Shown: positions 19,954 through 34,600 of the stretch, one piece after another | How the letters are laid out: each line of letters starts with the position of its first letter | Position numbering within the stretch: the first letter of the stretch is position 1 | Source of the DNA: Gossypium raimondii | Lineage: Eukaryota > Streptophyta > Magnoliopsida > Malvales > Malvaceae | Length of the DNA: 64,000 nucleotides | Reading direction: 5' to 3' | Assembly: GCF_025698545.1 (NCBI RefSeq) | Contig: NC_068569.1 | Location: forward strand, 5,828,001-5,892,000 | Program-made: the position numbers and the translations under genes | Notes under the pieces: generated by a model | What the model was told of the DNA's origin: nothing | The model's input: the letters and a program-made list of their open reading frames with translations, nothing else | Databases searched by the model: none

Positions 19954-20873
19954 CTAGTAGTTCCCAAGAGACATGATCGCATTTCTAAGATAAACTGCAA
20001 GCACCGCGACCAATAAAACAGCCAAAACCATGTTCATAACTTTTCTTGGATCCTTCACCCCCTTGGCCAAACCCTCAACAACTTGTTTATAAACGATCCC
20101 GCTTTGAGCAGCACGTAGGGCAGAATCAACAGGCTTTTCACTGGCTGAGCTACTCTTTACCTCCTGATCCTTACCATTTTTCTCCTTCTCCATAAGTCTG
20201 TGATCAGCTCCATTAGATGCATGCCTTTGATCTTCCATTTCTTCTTGTTTGTCTGGTGTTTTCTCTGAAACTTTGCCAGCCTCCTTGGCTACCCCATCTG
20301 TATTTGAATCATCACCTGTTTGTTTTTCCAGGGTGGTCTTGGGATGACCTTCTTGAACTGCATTGTTTTGTTTCTCCGGCACATCTGCAGGCTTATGATC
20401 AGGCTTCGGGTTCGGAACTTCAGCCACCGCTTTTACTTTTTCCGGCTTCTCATCGGCTGGAACAATCAGTTTCGGGAACTTAACCTGAAGCATACTACCC
20501 TTGTAATTTGCTTTGATTTTGCTCTGGTCACAATTTGATGGGATGGGGAGTTCCTTGGAGAAACGGCTGAATTTGTTCTCACCAATTGGTTTTTCTCCAG
20601 ATATCCTCAAGTTCCCCCCACTGGTCAGTTGAACTTTAAGCTGCTCCTTCTTAAACCCTGTTCCATGAATCATACATATATATACACATATTCGAATTCA
20701 TTAATGCATGGATAAACTGAACCCACTGCTATAATCTAAAATATCAAAATCATGAGTTTTTGGATCAAGAACAAACCATGAAGATATGCAATTAAAGTGT
20801 CCTTTGCAGTTTCATGAACCCATTCAGTGTAAACCTCCAAATTTTCATAAGCAGGCCGGGGATTCAAAGCCAT
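19954..20873 (-). CDS. Hsp20/alpha-crystallin domain protein, RTM2-like, tail-anchored
   Basis: Exons 20873-20777 and 20657-19954 join in frame to 266 residues. The first ~105 residues form a diverged Hsp20 domain (YENLEVYTEWVHETAKDTLIAYL, then LKVQLTSGGNLRISGEK, ending MLQVKFPK). Next comes a long charged, disordered Lys/Glu/Asp-rich linker. At the C-terminus lies one hydrophobic helix (MVLAVLLVAVLAVYL) followed by a short tail, so the protein is probably membrane-anchored. This Hsp20 + linker + tail-anchor layout is that of Arabidopsis RTM2, which restricts long-distance potyvirus movement in phloem, and its relatives. Function in this species is inferred. The intron splits a Gly codon in the Hsp20 domain. 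From memory an HSP20-like gene also sits between AAO1 and CNX1 in Arabidopsis. Confidence 0.88.
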
Positions 20874-22696
20874 GACTTTTGATTAATTCTTTTGATGAAT
20901 ATTATTAGACTTCAGGTTGAACTGTGAGAATTGCTGCTAAATTTGTTGGTTTTATATAGACAAAACAGAAGCATTCCAGAAGCAAAAACTCATAACATTT
21001 ATTTTCTTCTTTTTGGGTGTTTTCTTTGAATCGAAATATTCTTTGTTCTCTTGATTTTGTTTTCTGGTTAAGGGTTTTAATATGCTTTGGCATCGAATAG
21101 TTGGTCACCTCATGCAAAAGGCAAAGTCCCAGGTTCTTTGCTGCTTCACAGAGCTGAAAGCTCTGTCTTTTCCCTTTTTGTTTGAAAACAAATATATATT
21201 TTTTTGTATGAAATATAATTTTGTATTTAGAGATGTGAGTTGTAGGTCACTTAGAGGGATTAAACAATAGAAAGGAAGATAAGAGGAATATTTGATAGAC
21301 TAATAGCTTTATTAGCCATATGCTTCTTCAATGGCAAGGAAAGAAGATACATTAACAAAGAAAGCACAAAGAATGAAATAGAAGACATATTGGATAGGTT
21401 ACTTTGGACAACTTTCAAGCTATGGCGGTACTGGTACCCGAACTTATTTCACCAACATGACAGGGCCAAGTAATGATAAATTTATTGAACCTATTGAATT
21501 TGTTGATTGAAACCCTTACAAATTCAATCTCTATTTTGGTTTCAGAACATTGCAAAGCATTTTAACAGTTAATAAAAAGCTCATGTAATTTTATTTGAAA
21601 TTCAGGAGGATTATGAGTATTTTTGGAATTAGTTTATAAAGTATCTATCTAGTATATACTTATTGGACAGCAATTTTTTACTAACATTACTTAAAACCCA
21701 AAGTGTAAAATGAAAAGTATATACTTGTAATTTTTTAAGTGTTTAACTATTTTAATTAAAAATACTCATATTTGTTAACCAGCCATGTTTTATTTTATTT
21801 TAAAAAAGGGCTAAGCCTCAAAACATAAAAACCTTGAGAAAAACAAATTCTGCCTTTAATCCTCAATAACTTCTTACCTTTAGATTGCTTTTAATATATT
21901 TTTAATCATCAATAACTTCTTATTTTTATATTGCTTTTGATTAATATATTTTTTAAAAATTCGCAGGTGTGCAGATTCTAATTATTATAAATTTTAAAAT
22001 GTTTTCTACATCAACTTAACTTTCAAAAATTTATTCGTACATTATTAATGGAATTTTCAAATTTTATAAATAGAGTCGAATGAAGATAAGTGTCCTATAA
22101 ATGTAATAAAATATATTTAAAAATAAATATATAAATAAATTGGGACACATGACAATTTTTTAACCTTATTTGTAGAATTAAAAGAATACACTGTCGGTGA
22201 ACCAAATACTAAACATTTACTTTTACTTTTTAAAAAAAATTTAATTTATGTAAAATTTGAGATTTTTTATGAATTAAAATTTCAATATAAACTTTAAAAG
22301 AAATCACATATATGACGGGCCTAAATGCAAATTGAAGTGGACAAATGGGCTCTCGTTTTAGACCCAAATTAAAACGATAAAAGCCCTAAATATTAGGCTT
22401 AGTTTTTTAGCCCAGGCCGAGTAACAGGGAATTTGTAGTTTTCATGCAAAGCGTATATATTACGTGTCTTCCATTTATTGGTTGAACCTGGAAAAGCAGC
22501 AACTACGGTGCCGTATTTCCTAAATTTCGGGCATTTTGCCTTCAGAAATGTATATCCCGCGAACTGGACTGCAAAGTAAATTCAGTCTTCAAAAAAAAAA
22601 AAAAAAAAAAAAGGGGAAAGTAGAGGGAATTGGCCTTTGGGGGAGTAGCTCTAACTCAGTGAGTCAGTGCTCAATAGATGATTTAGAAATTGAACA
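20874..22696. other. Intergenic promoter region between divergent RTM2-like and GCP5 genes
   Basis: The two genes are divergent, so both promoters lie here. The middle is AT-rich. A short diverged tandem duplication (TCAATAACTTCTTA repeated) lies at about 21863-21955. A run of 22 A followed by GGGG occurs at about 22590-22616, just before the GCP5 start. An ACGTG core is present near 22461. No other gene is seen. Confidence 0.45.
20952..20958 (-). promoter_or_regulatory. TATA box of the RTM2-like gene
   Basis: On the minus strand TCTATATAAAACC lies about 80 bases before the ATG, a good plant TATA box at a normal distance. Confidence 0.6.
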
Positions 22697-25600
22697 ATGG
22701 CGGTGGAGACGAATTTCGCATCGTTGTTTGAGAAGCTGAAAGTGGAAGATCCATGGCTCCCTCCTCGAACCTGGGAATCCATTCCTTCTCAAAGCGGCCC
22801 CCTTCCTCCTCTTCCAGACTCTCAACCTCCCATTTCCTCCTCTTCATCAGTCTCCGTAAGTATTATCATCTCTGTCTCTCGGTCGATCGATAATTTTTAT
22901 GTACCAATTTTAAGATGTACTTTTGATTGTATATTTCAACAACCTACGAACTACGACATTGCCTGGGTAAGCTCTGATGTTTGGTTTTTATTCTAGAATT
23001 CTTTTAGTTTTAGTGAAATTTAGTTTTTAAATTCTGCTTCTTTTTTAAAATAATTAAATTAAACGTGTTTGTTAACTGATCTGATGGTGTTATTAAGAAA
23101 TTAAAAATTTAAATATTAGTATCATTTAAAATTTGCATGAATTTTGTTTTAAATGAAGAAAATGTTTGACTGCATTCCCATTTTTAATTGTTATAATATA
23201 GTTTTAATTTTTACTCACTATCAGGAAGCAAAAAAAACTACTGGCTAAAGGCCAGTAGTAAAAAGAATGACCAACTGCTTCTTTGTTTTGGATTAAGATT
23301 ATACTTTACTGATCTCTTTTATGATTTGAGTAAGCGGCTGCTTGGAAGCTGGATCTCTAATTAAGCATCCTGCATCAAATTGCTTTGGTGAAGTAATTAT
23401 TTGTGTGAGATATAGAGAAATAAGAAAATAGAAATTTAACTGAATTGAACTCTGTTGCAACTTGAGGTTATCTATGAAGCGGACACTTCTAGCAAGGGAG
23501 TGTCCAAGAGTTAGACACCGCAGACTACACGCTGGGCATGTGAGTTCATGTCAAAAAATAAAAATAAAAAAAATTTCCCGACACAGTCAAAACATAGTCA
23601 AGACACAGCTTAGCATGTCTGAGCACAGCTGGACACACCATGACGGTTTTCCCCCCCTAAATATGAAATGTTCTAATGTATTTTTAAAGGTTCATGTTTC
23701 TAAAATCAATAGCAAATTTTTAAAATTGAAAAGCTATTTGCATGTTAATATTTATTTGAGAAGTATCGTTTATACATTTTATTGTATGCTATCATATAAA
23801 ATGTCTTAATTTTTTAAAATTTATTATGTTGCGTGCCGATGTCATGCAGTACCTGTATTTACATGTCAATGTACATGCTTCCTAGGTGGTTATGAATTGT
23901 GTGAAGCTATGATTTTTTATCAGCAAATTCAAGTTTTAGAAGGTCCATTTTGAGTAACCTGAAGAATGTGTACTCTTTGGGACTATAACGACAGATGCTG
24001 GTTTGTGGTGATTCTACTTAAAAATATGATCAAACCATAAACATTATTTTTAAGCTGCAGTCATCTATTTTATTTCTTTATAACAATCGAGATGACATTG
24101 TCATACAGGAGGCAAGTTTGGTGAGGTTGGCACTAAATGCACTGCAAGGCGTAGAATCATCTCTTTGTAGCATAGAAAAACTTTCTGCTGCCTTTTTTTC
24201 TGATCCTGCGGATAGGACTTTCCATCAAACACCTAGTCTTTGGTACCGGTCTTCCAGCACTCATGCTCTGGGGAAGATTCTCAAATCAATAGGCCATTCA
24301 GGTTTCCTAGTTTTCCTTCTCCATAAGTTTGTAGAATATTTTTCAAATTTGAATCCCAATGGAAATTCATTTTCACTACGGAAGGGCTGGGAAAATTCTC
24401 AAGCAGCAGACAATCAAAATCATGGTGGCCACAGAGTGAAAGACGAAGAGGGCCCTAAATATAGCCTTGTTAATCAAGCATTCTCTGTAGCTGTAGGAAA
24501 GGTTTTGGAAGGGTACATTTGTGCGTTGGACACATTATATGCATCAGTAAATGTAAGGCGTTCAAAGAGTACTGAAGTCTCTACAGGTGTATCTTCAGGC
24601 TGTCTCACAAGTGTGGTTTACTCTGGAATTACGCTATTGGAGGTATACCTGCACACAAAGGATTTGAGGACCCAGATTGAAGCTCTTGGGAATATATGCA
24701 ATCTGTATGATTTAGCTCTTTACTTCTTGGAATCTTCTTTTGAAGAACTAAGTTATAAGGCAACCATGGGATTTCATAAATTCTTCAGGGGAGGTGACCT
24801 GCTTAGTTACTTGTATACACAACTAAAGGTTAGTTTAATTGATTGTTGTATTGTTGATATCTTTACTTAAATTTTCATTTCAGTCAATTTAACTCTCTAG
24901 TCTTTATGTTGGCCAAGCTTCATATTACCGTTGGATGCACTGGAAATTTTCAGCTATAACCTCTAGAGTCATATATATGGTGCTTGATTGATTGAACAAC
25001 CGGGTGTTAGAAGTTCTTCTTTGCTTCAACTTATTTCCCCTAAAAGATAGGAAGTTTATTAAGAACCAAACATCCTATTGCTGAGAAATGTTATTTAACC
25101 CCTATGGTTTTGCTAGTTAACATTCTTTTAGCCATTTCTTCTTGTAGGTTGCGGACCCTGCTCACCATGCTTTACTCAAGTTTCTTTTTCTTCGGTCATG
25201 TGAACCTTATTGTGAGTTTATAAGGTCCTGGATTTTTAAAGCTGAGATTAATGATCCTTATAAGGAGTTTGTTGTAGAGTACATGGATACGTTACAACAT
25301 CGTTCTGCTGGTAAAGATGGAATCCCTATTGACTTTCCGGTTGCAAATATTACGGTAAATAAATTTTGAGTGGTTTAATTATGTTTAAATATTTCACTTT
25401 TTTTAGTTCTCTTTCAATTGTGATCCTCTTAAAAGTGACAATTTCTATCAGGAGCGGGATGGAGTTGTTGTTCCATGTTTCCTGAAGGATCTTTTGACTC
25501 CACTTGTTAGGGCTGGTCAGCAGCTTCAAGTTCTAATGAAATTGCTTGAATTGCGTAAACATGTTGATACTGGAGACCATACTTATTCTGATTTTCTTCC

Positions 25601-28600
25601 CTGCTGGAGTGGTTTTGCTGGCAGTAATCCGTTTTATGCTTCTTCAATCACTTTTGGCAAAGAAAATATAGAAGCATTGGTTCTCATGCGTAATAGTTAC
25701 TATGAGAGGATGGAGGAGAAACTTGAAAATTTACTGACAGGGTTGGAATTCAATTGTCAACAGGTATCACAATTTTTCTTGTAGATATGTTGCCTTCTTA
25801 TCGTGTGCTATGTAAAGGATGATATGAAAAATCTGCAACTATTACTTGGTTTCAATTAGTGTGCTCTTGTGTTTCTCTGTTGGTTTTACCATGGTTCATC
25901 CACTTTTATTTCCAGTTGTAACCGTCTATACTACCTTGCTGGCTGTCTGGGCCTTTGTGTATCATGTGAAATACTGAAATCTGATTAATTACCTGTTGTA
26001 TCACTAAATACCAGCAGACATACTATCTTGATAATTCATATTTCAGGTTGACTTAACCAATATGTTATCCCAACTAGAAATAAACAAATAGTAATTTGTA
26101 CTGTGCTTTCTCATTTAGCAACTTCTTAGGCTGTAATCACATGCACCAATTATTACTTAGGACATGGTTCTATGTTCAGCACAATACATCACTAATCTAT
26201 TTATTTGAAACAAATTAGTCTTTTTGCCATTGTTCCTTGCAAACTTTTTTTCTTTTTTACTCCTGTTAGATGCTTTGTATGCTAAGAACTTAAAACGATT
26301 CTGCTTATTCAGCATAGAGATTCCCAAGTTTTATTTTGTTCTTCCGGCCCCCATTCTGGACCTAGGAGTCTGTAAACTATTTCTAGAATTGGTAGATTAT
26401 GATAGGGTAAACAATGTACATAATCATTTATACCTAGGATTTTTTTTCTTTTTTCCTGTACCTGCCTTTACACTCAATGGTATGCCCAAGTTGTGACATG
26501 TTGGAGGTTTCATTCACTGACCATGGGCAATTGTTATGCATCTTAATGCTGTTTTACCCAGCTCTGTGCCTTACCCAAATATTCACTGTCTTCCAGGTAA
26601 TTTCGCATAGGGCTGAACCTCATTTATTTGGTACTAGTGGAGACACTCCAAATATTGCAGCTTCACTCACAGTGGACGACAAATTGGTTATTAATTCAAC
26701 AATGAAACGAAGTTTCTCTAATGTGTAATCTTTCTCTCGCTGCCTCTCTCTGTGCATGTGTAAAATTGTCCTTTTAAAATTTTTTTACTTTAATTTGGTT
26801 CTGATATCTGGGTTAAATAATTGAAGGAACTCTCTTCCAATGAAACTCTTTCCTAAAGACTTGATAAGACCAATGATGCAAGAAAGCATGTAGGCAAAGG
26901 GTTCAATAACTCCTATATAATTTATTATTTAGGTGGAAAACTTTTTCTTATTCTCAAGGATTGATTAGGTGAGAGAGCATAAAATTAATTTCAATTTGCC
27001 AAAAAAAAAAATTGGATTGAAAAGGTTTGATCTTTATGATGATCGAGTGGCTCAAGTTCAAAGGTTTCCTCTCTTGATTTTCAGGAATTGAGTGTTTGGA
27101 ACCTACTATTTCTGGCGAGTTTGGGCTATAAGGTCTGAAAACAATAAGAAATGTTAGGGCCCAAAAAATGGCTTAATGGTATAGCTATGACCGTAAGTTG
27201 GAAAACTTGGTTTGGAAGTTTTATTGTCCTGGTATTATGGGTATTGCAAAAGCTGTACGTATTGTCTACTTGATTTTAGGTCAAAGTTTGCAACTGGCTT
27301 GTTTGTATGTTCTTAAGGGAAAAAATTTAGGACCAGTTGCAGGTTTCAAGTGCATTTGAAAGCATTTGGAAGAAATGATTAAAGACCTTGGTTCTACCTA
27401 GGGCCTAGAGATGCTTCTCCTCGGTGCAAACTCAAAAGAGCACCACTAGAACTAGAAAACTTTCAATAGTCTCTTTCTATGAAAAAATTGACGTCCAATT
27501 AGGGAAACTGCCTAAGTTTGTTTCAAGCATCTCCAAGTTGAAAACATAGGCCCAATAACATGAAGCCGGTGTAAGACTCAATGTCAAATGCGACAGCCTA
27601 ATAATGCCTATCTTGCAGCCAAAAAATATTCTAAAAGTGGCTATAACTCCTAAAAGTCCAAGAGCACCTGAATTAAATAACATTTTCGATTGGAAACAAA
27701 TGAAGGAAAAAATAATAATTTTCTGCACCTAATAAAGTATGTAATCAACTTTCTATGGGAGCAACATTTCTGTTAGTCCATGATAATTCCTCACTTTTGA
27801 TCCTTATTTTTGTTCGTAATTTAAGTGAACTTGTTGAATATCCAACCTAAAACTAATTGGTAGTAGATGAAGGGGATCCACTTTTAATATAAGACCATGA
27901 TAAACCAGTACTTAATAAGATGTCAGTCAGCACCACTTAATATTCCCCTCCCATGTAGCTCACAGGATCTTGTTACAACATACAACTATTTAATGACTAT
28001 GCAAGCAAGCTATATATGATTTGAATAGTCTCAGAGAAGTATGCAATATATTCAGATATGTTAAGATTAGGGGAGAGTGAGGTTAACTCCAGGCATTGTT
28101 CACTATGATTGTTATATACCCTCTTACATGCCTTGCCTCCGAATCTTTTCTCATTATCAACGTTTGACTTGCATATTCTTCTGTTGTTTGATTGATACCT
28201 GATTTCTTTGAATTTCAGGTCGCTTGACAATAATGATTTTGATGACTCTAGTACAAAAGATGGATCCTCTCATGAAGCTGACATCTTTGAACCATTTGAG
28301 TCTTCATCTATGAGTAGTTTTGAAGAACATACTGAGTCTGAGCAGTTGATTGAACACTCTAATAATTTAGTTTGGCCTAAACAAAATTATTTCTCTGCCC
28401 TAAGCTTTTCTGTTAGTACCCCATTTGGAAACTCATTGCAGCTAGCTTTGCAGAATGGCAAGTCTGACCGTATGGAAAGCAGTTTGCAGGCTGGAACTGG
28501 TGGGCATGGCAATTTTATAGGTTGTGAACCTAATGGGATATATGATCACTTATCTCCGCACCTCGAGTCAAACTGGTTGTGTGCAGAGGTTGAATCTGCA

Positions 28601-31600
28601 AATATTCTAACTTCCAAAGGTTGGCCAGTTAACAGTGCAAGGAATAATGCCTTCTGTATTGATGGCGATGACAGAGATGATAAAAGATCACTTCTATGTG
28701 ATTCTGACATAAAGACGAGAAAATGTAACACGCAATTCTTTGATAAATTTGTGCAACATTTTAATGAATCAATTGCTATCAACAATACTTCAGCAGTGGA
28801 CACCTCAAATGAGGGTCAACATGAAAAGGACTCTACTTCTGGGTTATTCCAATTGCGACAGTTCAAGCTTACTTGCAATGGTAGCCTTCTGAGCAAAAAT
28901 CCAGTGTTGACAAACAAGAGTTTTTTCCGTATGATGAGCAAACCTGGTGATGCAAGCCGGATAGACTACCAACAAACTTTACCTTATTTTGATTTTTCTT
29001 CAGTTAATGACCCTTGTATGGTTTATGTCAAAAGGCTATCATCTGAGATTACACATAAATTTCTTGAGAATACCAGTTCTGTGACAAATGGTAGGGGTAA
29101 TCAGGATGACAAACAAGGCTATGGAGATGTTCTCTTGGTTGACAATTCAAAAAGTTCTTATGCTGTTCCACCTTTGGAGTTAAGGAATCAAACCCAGGAT
29201 GTCATTTCAACAACTGTTTCTAGCAGCAGTTGTTGGGAGAGTTTGCTTGGTAGTTTTAGCACCCCTAATAGCAGTGGGACTATAGATATGAAGCTGAATA
29301 CATCTTCCACGTTTGAGATACCCCTTGACTTCATAATTGACAAATGCCTACTGCAGGAAATCTTGCTTCAGTATCCTTACTCATGTCCTACTAGATGGGG
29401 AGGAAAGATAACCATATTGTCCAATTATTCATTCTTTATGTTGGTTTATTAGTGTTTGGTATTAGGCCCAAACCTTAATTTCATTTATATAGAATGATTT
29501 GTTTGCTGCATTTACGATTTTCTTTGCTATTGGATTTGAGATGATTATGGGTTTTCTTGCTGTGATATGTGCTAGCATAAGTTGGCTGTCTGTTTAATAT
29601 CCAAAGAACAGACAGATTGATGATACACTTTAGTGGTTGTTGCAAATATATGCAATTTAAGATTTTGGGTATATGCATTTATCATGGAAAAAAAAGCCTT
29701 TCTTCCTTCTCCAACCCTCCTCTTCCACCCAACCAATAAAAGGAAAAATAAATAATCAAGCTTTACTTTGTGTCAAAGCCCTATATTTAGCTGCCAAGTT
29801 TAGATCATTCTAATTATCCTATTCATATTTTTATCTGTTCAAAAGGTTTATGTCGGACTGTGCTTTTTCTTAATTATTTAAGATATAACTATGTCAGCAA
29901 ATTAACCATCAAGATACTTGAAGAAGGTTTTGATTTGCAAGAACATTTGTTAGCGCTGCGGCGATATCATTTTATGGAACTGGCAGACTGGGCAGATTTG
30001 TTCATCATGTCCCTTTCGCATCATGTATGACTGTCTGTCTAATAAGTCACTTAATGCTTTATTGTTTAAATATTGTGTGCTTTTTCAGCAAGGAAAAAAA
30101 ATGAATATTTATTACTTACAATCATTTCCTTTTTACATGGAATGAACAGAAATGGTGTGTTACAGAGGAGGACCGGAGACTCTCTGAAATTCAAGGACTT
30201 CTTGAGTTGTCCGTGCAGAGGTCATCTTGTGAAAGAGACCCTCATAAAGATAGGTTATTTATTTATGCAAAAGGGCATGGGTTGTTGCCTCTTTCAACTT
30301 CTACAATTGGTACAATTATCATTAATTCATTATTCCAATTTAACTTCCTATTTCTCAAACATATACATGCTCAGATCCTATTTCTTTCCTCTGCTCCCAT
30401 TTCAACCTCCATGTTAGAGGAATCCATTCGGTTTATTTATCATCTTAAAAGTTTATGGCTGTTAACATGGCAGGTGTTCATTCCTTCGACTTTTTAGGTC
30501 TGGGCTATCGAGTGGATTGGCCTATCAGCATTATTTTGACTCCTGGTGCATTGAAAATATATGCTGATATATTCAACTTTCTGATACAACTGAAGCTTGC
30601 TGTTTTTTCACTGACTGATGTATGGTGCTCATTAAAGGTGCAAGAGACATGAATTACAGAGATAACAGCCGTTTACACTTGCATAAGCATGCATGGCCAC
30701 AATTTCTTCACCATTGAAAGTCAAACCAAGCGGGTGCATAATTTTTAAGTTAAACCTAGTTTTCTTCATTCTTCATGGGTTAAATATGTATATTGCTAAT
30801 TGTTAGTTCCCTGCTAAAACTTCTGTTGATTCAAGTGTTGGTAAATTACCCAATGTTCATCTATCTGCATATAGTTCAATCAAAATTATGGTATACTCAA
30901 TATTTTCTCATCTAATCCACACTGTTCTCAGAACATTGTATTTGCTTTCACAATCTTTGTGTTGTACTTTCTAAGAATTAGCATTTGCAACATGAAATAC
31001 TTGGATTTTGGCACTCATGGAAATTTCAAATGAATTCACCTCTTGATAATATTTAAATATTCGTTACAGGATGTAGTGCACTTGATCTGTCAAAAACACC
31101 ATCCTACACTACATGAACGTGAAGTGGGCCATTTTAACAAGTTAATGAAGTTGAGGTATGGTTAATACTTTTGCAATTTATGAATAATAATTATCATTAT
31201 CAACTCGAAGCGAGAAAAACACTAAACACTTCACACTTATGGCCTGTCTTCTTGTGCAATTGTTTGGAGCACCATTCGATGCAAAATTTTGGAACATTGC
31301 TGGTTTGGAAGTTTACAAATATGTAAAGCATCCTAAAGTTCTGAGTTTCAAAGATTTCATTTGGTGTTAACAGTTATTTGCCTAATTTTAGAAGCAATTA
31401 GCATCTTTCGCTCAGAATTTAGCATTCACCGACTGTGCAGCTACTATTTTATTCCATCTTCCAACCTTGACTACAGAAAAGCACAAGTGGGTGGGGAGGA
31501 TTGTCTGGTAGCTTTTATTTAAGAAAATGTGAATTTCTAAATGGTAATCCGATCTTCAGATACTTGTTAAAAAGAAATATGTGAAGGTTCTTTAGGTGCA

Positions 31601-34600
31601 AATGACCTTTTCGTTATTCCCTTTTTCCCTTAAAATTTTGGTGCTAAAGTCAAAATCTACATTCTAGTATTTTAAGGAATTCAGACCCTTTCTTCATGTG
31701 TAGATTACCAGGATGGACGGTAAGATATCTAATGATTCTGTAGGAAATAGAGAATTTGCTAAAAGAGGGAGAATGAATTAAAATTTCTGCTTTTTGATGG
31801 TTATATCTGATAATGTACTTTGTGGTATCTTACTGTTAAACTCGTCATGTGTGACATTGGGGCAAAAAATCCTAATGTAATAAAGGTATCTAGCTTTGAT
31901 GTTTCCTTTTTTAGATAGTTTTAGCATTTAGGTTCACTAAGAAGTAACTTTTTTTTCTTTTCTTTCTATGCCAGGCATCAGGTTAATCATTTTGTATCTA
32001 CACTACAGCAATATGTACAGTCACAACTATCACATGTATCATGGTGCAAGTTTCTTCACTCATTTAAGCACAAGGTTTTTAGAAAATTCTTACACATCGT
32101 GTGTTTATCTCTTATGCCGATTGTGGTTCAGTTTACCTGAACTGGTTTTTGTGCATTTCCCATCTGAAGCCAAGTCATTTTCTTCTTTTTTTGAGTTGCA
32201 ATTTTTTCAAGGACCTATTCTTTTCTGATTTTGCTGAGATTATGGTTTTAAATACAGCATAGAAAAAAAAAATGCAATCATTATAGCTGTCCCCTTGCAA
32301 TGGGAAAAAGCATGGGTTGTTTTTATTGTTTGGTAAGCAACTAATTTTATTCCAACCCTGCGGAAGAATAAATGTTTGCGCTAACGGTTTAACATCTTTC
32401 TCAATTGAAGAAATATTTAGTAAAAGGAGAAACAGAACACCATGCTAAATTGATGTGTATCCATGTACCAAAAAAGCTATGTTTTGATTTCCTAACATTT
32501 GCCTTATCATCTAAAGCTTATTATTTTGTTTTAAAATATCATAATAATTACAATATTTGAATCTATTATACGGCATGTATTTATGCTCTTTATTTGGTTT
32601 TACTTTTTATGCCTCTTATTAGTCTATTTTCAAATTGACTTCTACTTATTCAATTGCAAAGGGAGAAATTCTCTAGGTTGTTATGTTATTGACGGTGGTT
32701 CATGGTTCTACAGGTCAAAGATATGATGGATCTTGAGTCGGTGCATATGTCATATCTAACTGATTCACTCCATATGTAAGTCCTGCTTCACTCTCGTTTA
32801 AAGTTTGAGTTAGCCAACTTTTTTTCCTTTCTGTTTGAGTTAGCCAACTTTTTTTCCTTTCTGTTTTTTTTTTTTTTTTGGGGGGGGGGGGAGAGAGGAG
32901 AGACTTGTTATAGTAATAATTGGGTTCTTAATGCCTTAATTCACTTTGGACCAAGTTTTAACCTTGCGACATATATGGAACTTGGAACATATCTATTGTG
33001 GCTACTCCAGCTACCTGCCCCTCAACATCCTTGATATGCTTGTTTCTATATTGATAATGCATTTGATTAAGCATCCGATCTAAAATCAATTGGTAATAGG
33101 TAGAAGGGTTCAACTTGAATATAAGATCACAAAAAACTCTTAAGACTTCATAGATGTAGGATAACCCCGCTTAACTCCGCCTTACATGTAACTTGACAAG
33201 GGCCTACCTATGGACAATCTCAGATCCGGTGGGCAACCAACCTCACATGGGGTGCAACAGAAAAAAACTTTGGCTCTAATACCATATCAAGCTTCCAATC
33301 TAAAAGCAATTGAGAATAAGTGGAAGGGCCCAATTTGAATATAAGACCACAAGAAAGACTTAATAGATATGAGATACCACCACTTTAACGCTCTCAAATG
33401 TGGATACCTTTTCCTCATATTGCTCCAACTCTTCACTTTTCTTGAAGTATCAAGGTCCAGCACATCCGAGCATTGGTACGGGGATATGACCTTCTAAGAA
33501 CCCTTCAGAAAACGTGAGAAAATTGAACATGCTTGTTTCACACATATCTGTATTTGACACTCACACTCACACCAAGTCCAAGTAACATGGCCTTTTTCTT
33601 TATGATCAATGCCAAAGCCAAAGAAATCTTTTACTTGCATTGACTCCGATATTCAAACTGCATCTGTTTTGTTGCCACAGAATAATTCTTTTAGCATGTT
33701 CAGTTTCACACTAATGATGATTCTTCATTAACAATACATGTATACTTTTCAGATGTTTTCTATCTGATGAAACAAAACCTATAGCCAGTACCATAGAGAA
33801 TATTTTGCAGTGTGCCCTAGATTTCCGGTCTTGTCTTACTGGTGATATATGGAATGTGGGACTTGCTGAAGGTGATTTACAGGATAAACTTTCTAAGATC
33901 AACATATCTCAGGTAACCATCAAATTATGATCCATACTGCCTGCTGCAATACATTTGCATGATGTTTAAGTAAGCTTCAAAATCCTGATTTTTAGTTTCT
34001 TATTGCAAGCAAGTATTGCACTATGGTGGAATTCAGTATTCTAGCGATGAACTCCATCAGGCATAAATGCATACCTGTTTTCTATAAGAAGTAGTTATTT
34101 AATCATTCTTTGTTTCTGAACTTTTAATTGTAGCAACTGTATTTTGAGGAAGATACATACATTTTAAATTTCAAACAGATGTTACATAACTGAATTCATC
34201 ATGCATCTTTATTCCGTTTAGTTGTGCTCAGTGATGGTTAATTTTAATCGTTTTGCATTATATGGAATTTACTGCCATTTCTGTGCTTGAAATAGGGTGA
34301 TACATTTTCTGTCTCTAGCTTGTTTGCAATGCGTTGGTAACTAGGAGCTGAACACAAAACAAAGTCTTTCTTGTTTTAAAATGTTAGAGCAGACACATGT
34401 GACTAGATTTTTTTAGAAAATATGTCAGTGCTCAAGTCGAGATGGATGAAGTCAAACTTAACCTGTAATAGTAATGGTGATTCCAAGGAGATAGAAAGAC
34501 TGATAAATGCTATAGAGATTATTATCATCGGAAGGTATTACAAGCCAAAAAGATCCAACTAGAACAAATAGCAATCCATTGAACAATTAGAGAAGTCTTT

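Noticed and set aside
22536..22739. Open frame with a poly-Lys run before the GCP5 start
   Set aside because: It reads through an A-homopolymer in another frame and ends inside GCP5 exon 1, so it is not a gene.
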